Source: a virus
Virus record (IMG/VR): IMGVR_UViG_3300042261_001186
Span: 1 to 64,000 of that record
Length of the DNA stretch: 64,000 nt
Direction: 5' to 3' (one strand)
Position numbers and translations under genes: made by a program
The notes under the pieces: generated by a model
Databases searched by the model: none
The model's input: only the letters and a program-made list of their open reading frames with translations
Told to the model about the DNA's origin: nothing
Shown: piece after piece, positions 50,662 through 58,281 of the stretch
Layout: every line of letters starts with the position of its first letter
Numbering within the stretch: the stretch's first letter is position 1

Positions 50662-52866
50662 ATGAAGATAAAAAAATTCAAACTAGATTTATCTGAAGGC
50701 CGTAAGCCTAAAGGTTATAACAGAGTGGTCAATGAGGGCAATATGCCAGAAGATCAAGGTTTCGAAGGTGAGGAAAGACCACCACAAGATGAACAGGCTC
50801 CAGTTGATGCTGAAGAAAGACCTGCAACTCCAGTGTTGGATAATTTTGGTATAGATTTAACTAAAAGGGCTGAAGAAGATAAATTGGATCCAGTCATTGG
50901 TAGACACAAAGAAATCATTGAATTGTCTTGGATACTTTGTCGTAAGAACAAGAATAACCCTGTTTTGATTGGTGATGCTGGTGTTGGTAAAACAGCTATA
51001 GTTGAAGGGTTAGCACAATTGATAGTTAAAGGAAAATGTCCTAGTAAACTGAAAGGTAAAAAGATTATGACACTTGACATTGGTAGTTTACTTGCTGGTG
51101 CAAAATATAGAGGACAATTTGAAGAAAGAGTAAAAGCTATTGTTCAAGAACTCTCTGCAAATAAAGAATGGGCAAATAGGGTTTTAGGATCAAAACAAGG
51201 TGATATTATTTTATTCATTGATGAAGTCCATATGATAGTTGGTGCTGGTGGTGAAACAGATGCTGCAAATATGTTGAAACCTGCTTTGGCTAGAGGTGAA
51301 CTTCAATGTATTGGTTGTACAACATTAAATGAATATAGAGAATCTATTGAAAAAGATAATGCTCTTGAAAGAAGATTCCAAAAAGTTATGGTTGAACAAA
51401 CTTCATTGGATGATACTTTGGAAATTTTGAAAAGAATTAAAGAAAGATATGAAGATTATCATATTGTTACTTATACTGATGATGCTTTGAAAGCTTGTGT
51501 TTCACTTGCTGATAAACATCTTCAAGATAGATTTTTCCCAGATAAGGCAATTGACTTATTGGATGAAGCTGGTGCTAAAGCCCACTTGGAAGATGCAAAT
51601 GTTCCAGAAGAAATTACTTCTTTGGAAGAAGATCTTGAAAAAATGAGTGCTGAAAAAATGCTTCATTTACAAGCAGGTAGATATGATGAAGCACAGGCAG
51701 TAAGACAAAAAGAAGTTGCTGCTGATGCTAAGTTGAAAGAAATGAGAGGCAAATGGGAAGAAGAAAATAACTTGAAAAGAGTTGAAATCACTGCTGATAG
51801 TGTTGCTGAAATTTTCTCTATTAAAACAGGTATTCCAGTTGAGAAATTCAATGAAGATGAAGGTGCAAAACTCATGAAAATGGGTGAAAATTTAAAGATG
51901 GATATCATTGGACAAGATGAAGCCATAGCTAAAATTTCTAAATGTGTAAAGAGAAATAGAGCAGGATTGAAAGATCCAAAAAAACCAATGGGTGTATTCC
52001 TTTTCTTAGGTCCAACAGGTGTTGGTAAAACACAAACCGTAAAATCTTTGGCTAAACATTTGTTTGGTTCAGAAGATAATATGATTAGGGTTGATATGAG
52101 TGAATATGCTGAAAGTCACAACAGATCAAGAATGATTGGTGCTCCTCCAGGATATGTTGGTTATGGTGAAGGTGGACAATTAACTGAAAAAGTTAGAAGA
52201 AAACCATATAGTGTTGTTCTTTTGGATGAAATTGAAAAAGCACACCCTGAAGTTTTGACTTTATTCTTACAGGCATTTGATGATGGTATTATGACTGATG
52301 GTTCAGGTAGAAAAGTTAGTTTCAAAAACACTATTATGATTATGACTTCTAATATTGGAACTAATGTTGTAAAACAAGCTAGACCAATGGTTGGTTATGT
52401 AAATGCGCCAGCTGAACAGAAAGAAGTTGAAATGAAAGATCAAATGAAAAAAGAATTGAACAAAAGACTTCCTGCTGAATTCTTGAATAGAATTGATGAT
52501 GTTATTATATTCAATTCTTTAGGTAAAGAAAATCTTTTCAAAATCATTGATATTGAAATTGGTCAATTGGTTAAAAGAATAAAAGAATTAGGTTATACAT
52601 TAACCTTAACAGAAAAAGCAAAAGAATTTCTTCTTGAAAAAGGATTTGATGAAAAAATGGGTGCAAGACCTTTAAAAAGAGCTATTCAAACATATATTGA
52701 AGATCCTTTAGCAGATTTAATGTTAAGTAAGAAAATAACAGATAATATTAACATTGATTATGATGAAGCAGCTAAGAAACTTTTGATAAATGGTGAACCA
52801 GTTAATGAAAGTTTCAATATGTTAGACACCGTTAAAAAATTTGGAGAATATAAAAAACTTTTCTAA
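50662..52866 (+). CDS. clpC: ClpC-type AAA+ unfoldase with capsid-targeting-like leader
   Basis: Protein of 734 residues with two AAA+ modules. The first has VIGRHKEI, Walker A GDAGVGKT and Walker B ILFIDEVH; a short UVR-like coiled region follows (AGRYDEAQAVRQKEV). The second has GPTGVGKT, LLDEIEKAH, the GYVG pore loop and the C-terminal small domain. The Clp N-domain is missing. Instead there is the leader MKIKKFKLDLSEGRK (cut after LSE) with a second site RVVNE|G and an acidic Pro-rich linker. A VGY segment near residue 578 sits where ClpC has its ClpP-binding VGF loop, so ClpP contact is possible. An unfoldase in the capsid would be unusual. Confidence 0.9.
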   Translation: MKIKKFKLDLSEGRKPKGYNRVVNEGNMPEDQGFEGEERPPQDEQAPVDAEERPATPVLDNFGIDLTKRAEEDKLDPVIGRHKEIIELSWILCRKNKNNPVLIGDAGVGKTAIVEGLAQLIVKGKCPSKLKGKKIMTLDIGSLLAGAKYRGQFEERVKAIVQELSANKEWANRVLGSKQGDIILFIDEVHMIVGAGGETDAANMLKPALARGELQCIGCTTLNEYRESIEKDNALERRFQKVMVEQTSLDDTLEILKRIKERYEDYHIVTYTDDALKACVSLADKHLQDRFFPDKAIDLLDEAGAKAHLEDANVPEEITSLEEDLEKMSAEKMLHLQAGRYDEAQAVRQKEVAADAKLKEMRGKWEEENNLKRVEITADSVAEIFSIKTGIPVEKFNEDEGAKLMKMGENLKMDIIGQDEAIAKISKCVKRNRAGLKDPKKPMGVFLFLGPTGVGKTQTVKSLAKHLFGSEDNMIRVDMSEYAESHNRSRMIGAPPGYVGYGEGGQLTEKVRRKPYSVVLLDEIEKAHPEVLTLFLQAFDDGIMTDGSGRKVSFKNTIMIMTSNIGTNVVKQARPMVGYVNAPAEQKEVEMKDQMKKELNKRLPAEFLNRIDDVIIFNSLGKENLFKIIDIEIGQLVKRIKELGYTLTLTEKAKEFLLEKGFDEKMGARPLKRAIQTYIEDPLADLMLSKKITDNINIDYDEAAKKLLINGEPVNESFNMLDTVKKFGEYKKLF

Positions 52867-52883
52867 ATTTTTAGATAAAAATA

Positions 52884-52913
52884 AAAACCCAACAATTTTG
52901 TTGGGTTTTTTTA
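52884..52913 (+). terminator. Hairpin terminator after clpC
   Basis: CCCAACAA/TTGTTGGG with T7. Its 3' arm overlaps the -33 region of the next promoter. Confidence 0.85.
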
Positions 52914-52919
52914 TTTTTG

Positions 52920-52929
52920 TATATTTGCA
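52920..52929 (+). promoter_or_regulatory. Bacteroidota-type -7 box TATATTTGCA, leaderless arrangement
   Basis: TATATTTGCA with a TTG 19 bases upstream (52898-52900). The ATG at 52932 is only 2 bases after the box, so transcription would begin at or near the start codon. Confidence 0.55.
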
Positions 52930-52931
52930 TT

Positions 52932-53312
52932 ATGAAAAAAATATCCATTGATTTTGATGAAACACTTGATAATGAGTGTGTTCAAACTTTTGTGTCTAAA
53001 TTAGTCAATGATGGTCATGATGTACATATTGTAACTTCAAGACCAAGTGAAACTCATATGTGGTATGTTGAATTATGGAGTAATAATGATTTATATGAAG
53101 TTGCAGAGAAATTGAAAATAAAAGATGAAAATATTCATTTTACTAGTTATGTATCAAAGTTCATATTTTTTTCTGAATTGGAAAACCAAGATTTTGATTT
53201 TCATTTAGATAATGATGAATTAGAAATAAAAGATATAAATAAATACACCAAAGTCAAAGGTATTTTATTTGATGAAAATTGGGAAACTAACATAGAAAAA
53301 CTCTTATTATAA
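52932..53312 (+). CDS. HAD-like phosphatase (5'-nucleotidase type)
   Basis: Protein of 126 residues from the ATG at 52932. The open frame extends to 52917, but that part is promoter sequence. Motif I is ISIDFDETL, motif II TSRPSE, and HLDNDELEI supplies the late acidic motif. It resembles small HAD proteins that handle deoxynucleotides. The TAA stop overlaps the ATG of the next gene (TAATG). Confidence 0.75.
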   Translation: MKKISIDFDETLDNECVQTFVSKLVNDGHDVHIVTSRPSETHMWYVELWSNNDLYEVAEKLKIKDENIHFTSYVSKFIFFSELENQDFDFHLDNDELEIKDINKYTKVKGILFDENWETNIEKLLL

Positions 53313-53752
53313 TGCAAACATTTTTACCATATGAATCTTTTACTGAAACTGCTAGAGTATTAGATTATAGGAGATTGAATAGTCAACGTAGAGAAGCACA
53401 TGGTATTATAAAAATATTATCAGGTGAATCTAAAGGTAAAGGTTGGATTAACCATCCAGCAGTTAAAATGTGGGAAGGTTATGATGAAATGTTGAAACTA
53501 TATTTTAATGTCATAGTTAAGGAATGGGTAGATAGAGGATATGTCAACAATTATGAATATTTTGATATTGATGAAACCAAATTAGTCTCTCCTTGGTGGC
53601 TTGGGGATAAGGATTTTCATAGGGCTATGAGAAGTAGATTAATAGAGAAAAATGAAGATTTTTATTTACCTAAATTTCCAAAAGATAAAGGTTTCAATGA
53701 TGGTAAATATTTTTGGCCAGTAAATCTAACTAAAACTTATAGGATTATATAA
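53312..53752 (+). CDS. Pyrimidine-dimer glycosylase-family protein (PF03013-like)
   Basis: Protein of 146 residues. The start MQTFLPYESFTETARVLDYR, then RLNSQRREA and WINHPAVKMWEGY, matches the bacterial MSMEG_6728-type family that is related to T4 endonuclease V. The catalytic role in dimer excision is known for T4 DenV; in this branch it is not well established. Translationally coupled to the HAD gene by overlap. Confidence 0.7.
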   Translation: MQTFLPYESFTETARVLDYRRLNSQRREAHGIIKILSGESKGKGWINHPAVKMWEGYDEMLKLYFNVIVKEWVDRGYVNNYEYFDIDETKLVSPWWLGDKDFHRAMRSRLIEKNEDFYLPKFPKDKGFNDGKYFWPVNLTKTYRII

Positions 53753-53758
53753 AAAGAA

Positions 53759-53788
53759 AAAAATCCGGACACATTGCCGGATTTTTTT
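53759..53788. terminator. Bidirectional hairpin terminator
   Basis: AAATCCGG/CCGGATTT with an 8-base loop and T7, between the convergent genes ending at 53752 and 53832. Confidence 0.85.
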
Positions 53789-53831
53789 CATTATTACTAA
53801 GATAAGTATTCTGTTATCTGTAGTTGTTAGG

Positions 53832-55631
53832 TTAGATTAATACACCATGAGAATCTGTAACCTCAATAGCCATGAATTGTTTTTCTGGGAAGAAACCAAT
53901 ATCAGCTACTGCATATCTTGAACGGATAAGCATTCTTGGTGCCCATGTTGCTTCAGAAATCAATGAAATTGATTGTGCCATCAAATAAGGGATAAATAGA
54001 AGACCTGGTTGGTCAACACTATTTTTCCTACCTAAATAGATGTAGTTATCATCCCATCTCATATAAGGATCAACATAGATTGAAATTGCGCCTACATTAC
54101 CCATTGGGTAAAGTTGACCATTGGTACTCAATTTACCAGCATTAACTGGGTTGATTGTGTAACCAGCGATATCTTGAATAACAGATGCTAAGTTACCATT
54201 TGTTACCATGTATTGTGCTGGTCCAATTCTACCATCAGTTGCGATAAAGTTAGAAGCGTTATTGATTTTGGCAATAAGTTTTCTCTGGATTGAGTGAGTT
54301 GTTTCACCCATTGCTCCACCGTTTGCTGTTGTTGACAAAGCATCGATGTAGGTATCAACATTAAGGTCAAATTTTGAAATCAAACCTGTTGCGTCTTTAG
54401 GAGCCGTGTAAGAAACTCTGTTCTTCATAGCCAAAGTTCTGATTTTACCAACAATTTCCTTAGAAATTACTTGGGTCAATTCATTAATTAAAACACCTTC
54501 AAGTTTCTGAACAATGTCCATACCTGTTGCTGCTTTAATATCTTCAATTTGGGTTCTCTTCAATGTTGAAGAAATTTCAACATCACCAACTTGAATTGCC
54601 TTTGTGAAGACATCTGGACCAATTACACCAGGATAAGTTTTTTCATCTTGGTATCTTGTCATTCCACCACCTGGAGCTGTTGTATTTCCCCAACCATCTT
54701 CCATATTAGAAACCCAACCTGCTGAGAATCCAGGAATATGATCTTCAAGTAATGAAATCAATTCAACACCCCAGTTACCTGATGTAGTACCTGTTGTTGC
54801 ACCAGTCAAACATGTAAAACCACTAGCTGATAAATAAGCTGTGATAGAACCTGATTGTGGGAATGTGTTTAACATTTGATCCCAAGCTGAACCATCTTGT
54901 GGTGTCATTGAACCAACAGTGAAACCAGCTTGACGATAACATCTAAACATTGGGTAACCATCAACTCTTGAGAAACCTAAGAATTCTAACCAGTTTGCAT
55001 AACCTGCACCTGTTGTTGAAGATGGACCTGCACCTGAGAATAATGTGGTTGAAATACCACCTGCACCTAAGTGAACCCATGCTCTTTTTGATAAACCACC
55101 AACTCTTTCTTGAATATCCAAGATTACGAGTTCTGCTTGAATAGCTGCTTTTAAATTAGCATCTTCAGTTGTTGAACCAGTTGATTTTACTTTAAAAACC
55201 AATGGTCTTTGTTTAGGATCAGCATCACCGTGGAAATCACCACCACCTTGGTTGTAAGCATTGTCATATTTAAAATCTACAAACAATAATTCAATTCTTG
55301 GAGAAGCGGTTGGCTTTACAGCAACCAAATCCAAACCAATTGTTTGAGCTGCAATCTTCATTGCAACTGGGAGTAAATTCTGTGCAACGTCACCACTACC
55401 CATTGTGCCACCCCCTTGCCAAGTTGAACCTGGAATTGTGGAGATAACTGGAGCTTGTACATAACCAGCACCATTGCCATTCAATGTTGCATAACCAACA
55501 TTTTCATTCATTTGATGCATTTCTGCATACTCGGACATCCATGCTCTTTTTTCATCATCTTGAACTCTGAGAGCGTCAAGAATTGGAGCCCATTTTTTTA
55601 CTGCTTTCGCACTATCTACTATAAAATTCAT
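53832..55631 (-). CDS. 23: Major capsid protein (gp23-like)
   Basis: Protein of 599 residues, near the T4 gp23 length. The late segment has the gp23-like order ISIYVDPYM, YLGRK, GLLFIPYL and a final MLIRSRYAV (T4: VDPY, GYKG, LFYCPY, KTRY). The N-terminus is helical and charged, and MNE at residues 41-43 is a good prohead protease site, which would remove a delta domain of about 43 residues. T4 gp23 is cut after Glu65. It is last in the head module and followed by a terminator. Confidence 0.85.
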   Translation of the reverse strand: MNFIVDSAKAVKKWAPILDALRVQDDEKRAWMSEYAEMHQMNENVGYATLNGNGAGYVQAPVISTIPGSTWQGGGTMGSGDVAQNLLPVAMKIAAQTIGLDLVAVKPTASPRIELLFVDFKYDNAYNQGGGDFHGDADPKQRPLVFKVKSTGSTTEDANLKAAIQAELVILDIQERVGGLSKRAWVHLGAGGISTTLFSGAGPSSTTGAGYANWLEFLGFSRVDGYPMFRCYRQAGFTVGSMTPQDGSAWDQMLNTFPQSGSITAYLSASGFTCLTGATTGTTSGNWGVELISLLEDHIPGFSAGWVSNMEDGWGNTTAPGGGMTRYQDEKTYPGVIGPDVFTKAIQVGDVEISSTLKRTQIEDIKAATGMDIVQKLEGVLINELTQVISKEIVGKIRTLAMKNRVSYTAPKDATGLISKFDLNVDTYIDALSTTANGGAMGETTHSIQRKLIAKINNASNFIATDGRIGPAQYMVTNGNLASVIQDIAGYTINPVNAGKLSTNGQLYPMGNVGAISIYVDPYMRWDDNYIYLGRKNSVDQPGLLFIPYLMAQSISLISEATWAPRMLIRSRYAVADIGFFPEKQFMAIEVTDSHGVLI

Positions 55632-55651
55632 TTTTTTAAGTTTTTTTTTTA

Positions 55652-55662
55652 TTATATATTTG
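55652..55662 (-). promoter_or_regulatory. Candidate late promoter box (CAAATATATAA) before the capsid gene
   Basis: Minus strand, about 20 bases before the ATG at 55631. The core AATATATAA is shared with the other late-type boxes. Confidence 0.4.
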
Positions 55663-55709
55663 TTTTAAAAAGTCATTTTTTTCCAAAATGATTTTAATTC
55701 AAATTATAA

Positions 55710-58181
55710 TTATCTTTGATTTAATCTTTTCAAATATGCATCTACTTGAGAATCACTGAGTTTTGTGTTATCAAATCCGCTATAGCTTTCTTTTAGCAGA
55801 GTAACCTTACCCATATTTTTCTTAGCATATTCATGGAGGTTTCTGGAATTCCAGAAGCTTTCCATTTTGTCCTCAGTCAGGTTAGTATAAAATTGTGCAC
55901 TGCTTATAACACTACCTTGAACTTCTGGTTTTAAACTTTCCCAAATCGGTCTGAGATCGCTGGGGATATTGTCAATTAAGATTTCATTAAAGCTTCTGTT
56001 TTGAACAGTCAACGCTCTAGACATAATTTTCAAAACTTCATTTTCTGATGTGTAATACTTGCTTTCGTTCATTGCAGCTACTACTTTTTCTTTATCTTGT
56101 GGAGAAAGACTATAGAATGCAGTCTTTTTCTTTTCTGACAAGAAACTTAAAAAATGTGGGTCTTTATCATCTGAGGCTTCTCTTTTTTTAGTCTCATTGA
56201 TTTGCTTCAATATCATCCTCTTTAATGCGTTTTTAGATTCAAAAATCCTGTTACCAATTGGTGACAATCTTGATTCTTGAATTTCTTGTACTTCACCAGT
56301 ATCTGACAATTTTACAACTGCAATACCATTATCAGTATTCATAGCTAAAATTTCACCAGTCTTGTCATCATCAATTTTAACAACTTGACCTGGAGTCAAT
56401 TCTACACCATCAATATCATCTTCAATTTCTTCAGCGTTTACGCCATCAACATCAAAATCATCTAAATCATCTTGACCTTGTGCCTGACCTTGTCCTTGAA
56501 CTTGACCCTGACCTCGGATTGGTTGAGCTTGACCTTGACCTTGAATTTGTCCTTGTCCTTGGACTTGACCCTGACCTTGTGGTTGAATCAATCCTTGACC
56601 TTGAACTTGACCTTGGCCTTGTCCCATTTGTGCTTGTCCTTGTGAATCTTCATCATAATATTTAGATACATTATTTGTTTTGAAATCTCCCATTCTTTGT
56701 TCAGGTGATTCAATTGTTTCTCTGAGCATACCTAAACCTTTTGAGTTTAATTTTTCAGAAATGTATCTACCATATTCTATGTTTTTATCCAATGCTTCTG
56801 CGATGTAATTTTCATAAGCAATTGAATCTGTTAAATTTTCTGCGATATATTCAGCATATTTAATGCTATTATCTAATTGTTCACCAATGTATTCTGAATA
56901 TTTAATACTATTGTCAACATGTTCAGCAACATATTCTGAGTATTTGATATTATTATCAACATGTTCAGCAACATATTCTGCATAAGCAATGTTCTTTTCT
57001 ACATTTTCAGCAATGTATTCTGAATAAGCAATATTCTTATCAAGATTTTCAGCTACATATTGTGAATAATCAATTGATTTGTCTACATTTTCAGCAATGT
57101 ATTCTGAATATTTGATAGTATGATCAACGTTTTCAGCAATATATTCTGAAAAATCTATGGATTTATCCAATGTTTCAGCAATGTAATTTTGATAATCAAT
57201 TGATTTATCAACTGATTCAGCTACATATTCTGAATAACCAATGGCTTTTTCCAAGCTTTCAGCCAAATAATCATTGTATTGAATAAGTTTGTCTGTTTTG
57301 CTTTGAAGTTTTTCTTCTAATTTTTCGTTGGTTTTTTTGATTGTTTTGTTTTCTTGAACTAATACCTGCATTGTTTCTGCAAGATAATCAAGATAAGAGG
57401 TTATTTTCTTAAAGCCCTCATTGAAGGATTCGTACTTCTCGTATAAATTATTAAGTTTTTTAGGATCAAAATTACCACTCTTTACGGTTTGACTAATTTC
57501 TCTTTTTGTTTTGGTAATTTCTTCTGTTAAATAATTTGAGTACCTTTCCATTTGTTCTTTTGTTATAAATTCATTTTTATCCATATTAAACAAATCGTTT
57601 ATTTTTGACTCATCGGATATTTCGAATATCCTAAAGTTAGCACTCTCATTGAATCCCAAAGATTCATTTAAAGTGCGAATTTCCATCTTTGCTGAGCTAA
57701 ATCCAGGATCAGCAACAGCATCATAAGTAAATAATTTTTTAATGGTAACATGACCATTAGATTCAGTTACACCAGCAGCTCTAGATGATACAAAAATTGG
57801 AAATCCATCATCGACCAAAGCTTGAGCTTCTTTACCCCAATGAGTATTTAACAATCTTATTTCTCCATCAACCCTATTCTTTTCCTTAACAAAAAAAGCC
57901 TTCTCAACAACGTGTGACACTCTTGAGAGGCTTGTATCGAAAACATCTGGGTGATCGAATTCACCATAAACAACTCCTAATGTTTTTTTTCTTTCTAGTA
58001 ACTCATCCAAATGAGGCAAAAAACCAGCTGAATCATAAATTCGCTCATTGCGATTCTTAACACCAAATTCTGTAAATACACCGCCCAAGAGTATATTCTT
58101 CTTTCCATTATTGGCATTAACAGATTCATTTAATTTTTGTAACCCACTGGTAGAATTTTCAATGATTAAAACATTCTTCAT
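55710..58181 (-). CDS. 21: Prohead protease fused to scaffold (gp21+gp22-like)
   Basis: Protein of 823 residues. Residues 25-175 are a T4 gp21-type serine protease (S77): EFDHPD (His77), FVSSRAAG (Ser132/133) and DAVADPG (Asp near 158). Residues 302-483 are thirteen 14-residue helical repeats of form Y-S-E-Y-[IV]-A-E-N-[VL]-D-K-x-I-x. Each contains [ILV]-[AGS]-E, the T4 prohead protease cleavage pattern. A Gln-Gly-rich linker (about 505-570) and a C-terminal helical domain follow. In T4 the protease and scaffold are separate genes. The start MKNVLIIEN is close to a possible cut at KLNE|S. The core would be assembled and then digested. Confidence 0.85.
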   Translation of the reverse strand: MKNVLIIENSTSGLQKLNESVNANNGKKNILLGGVFTEFGVKNRNERIYDSAGFLPHLDELLERKKTLGVVYGEFDHPDVFDTSLSRVSHVVEKAFFVKEKNRVDGEIRLLNTHWGKEAQALVDDGFPIFVSSRAAGVTESNGHVTIKKLFTYDAVADPGFSSAKMEIRTLNESLGFNESANFRIFEISDESKINDLFNMDKNEFITKEQMERYSNYLTEEITKTKREISQTVKSGNFDPKKLNNLYEKYESFNEGFKKITSYLDYLAETMQVLVQENKTIKKTNEKLEEKLQSKTDKLIQYNDYLAESLEKAIGYSEYVAESVDKSIDYQNYIAETLDKSIDFSEYIAENVDHTIKYSEYIAENVDKSIDYSQYVAENLDKNIAYSEYIAENVEKNIAYAEYVAEHVDNNIKYSEYVAEHVDNSIKYSEYIGEQLDNSIKYAEYIAENLTDSIAYENYIAEALDKNIEYGRYISEKLNSKGLGMLRETIESPEQRMGDFKTNNVSKYYDEDSQGQAQMGQGQGQVQGQGLIQPQGQGQVQGQGQIQGQGQAQPIRGQGQVQGQGQAQGQDDLDDFDVDGVNAEEIEDDIDGVELTPGQVVKIDDDKTGEILAMNTDNGIAVVKLSDTGEVQEIQESRLSPIGNRIFESKNALKRMILKQINETKKREASDDKDPHFLSFLSEKKKTAFYSLSPQDKEKVVAAMNESKYYTSENEVLKIMSRALTVQNRSFNEILIDNIPSDLRPIWESLKPEVQGSVISSAQFYTNLTEDKMESFWNSRNLHEYAKKNMGKVTLLKESYSGFDNTKLSDSQVDAYLKRLNQR
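56465..56650 (-). repeat. Gln-Gly-rich low-complexity linker
   Basis: Encodes repeats of GQGQ and VQGQ/IQGQ. It separates the scaffold repeats from the C-terminal domain. Confidence 0.7.
56733..57278 (-). repeat. Thirteen 42-base scaffold repeats
   Basis: Each unit encodes 14 residues with a Y-[ILV]-[AGS]-E core. The period of two heptads fits a coiled coil. All thirteen keep the potential cleavage Glu. Confidence 0.85.
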
Positions 58182-58200
58182 GTGTTATCTATTTTTTTAT

Positions 58201-58210
58201 TTATATATTG
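58201..58210 (-). promoter_or_regulatory. Candidate late promoter box CAATATATAA
   Basis: Minus strand, 19 bases before the protease-scaffold ATG. Confidence 0.4.
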
Positions 58211-58248
58211 TAATAAAAAAGTCAATTTTTTCCATTTTGATAAAATAA

Positions 58249-58277
58249 AAAAACCCAGGTAAATTACCTGGGTTTTG
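58249..58277 (-). terminator. Hairpin terminator after the portal gene
   Basis: ACCCAGGTAA/TTACCTGGGT, with a T-run on the minus strand. It separates portal and protease transcripts. Confidence 0.8.
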
Positions 58278-58281
58278 TATT

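Noticed and set aside
52917-52931. Upstream start of the HAD gene (MYICIM...)
   Set aside because: These bases form the TATATTTGCA promoter box; HAD proteins start close to the motif I strand, as from the ATG at 52932.
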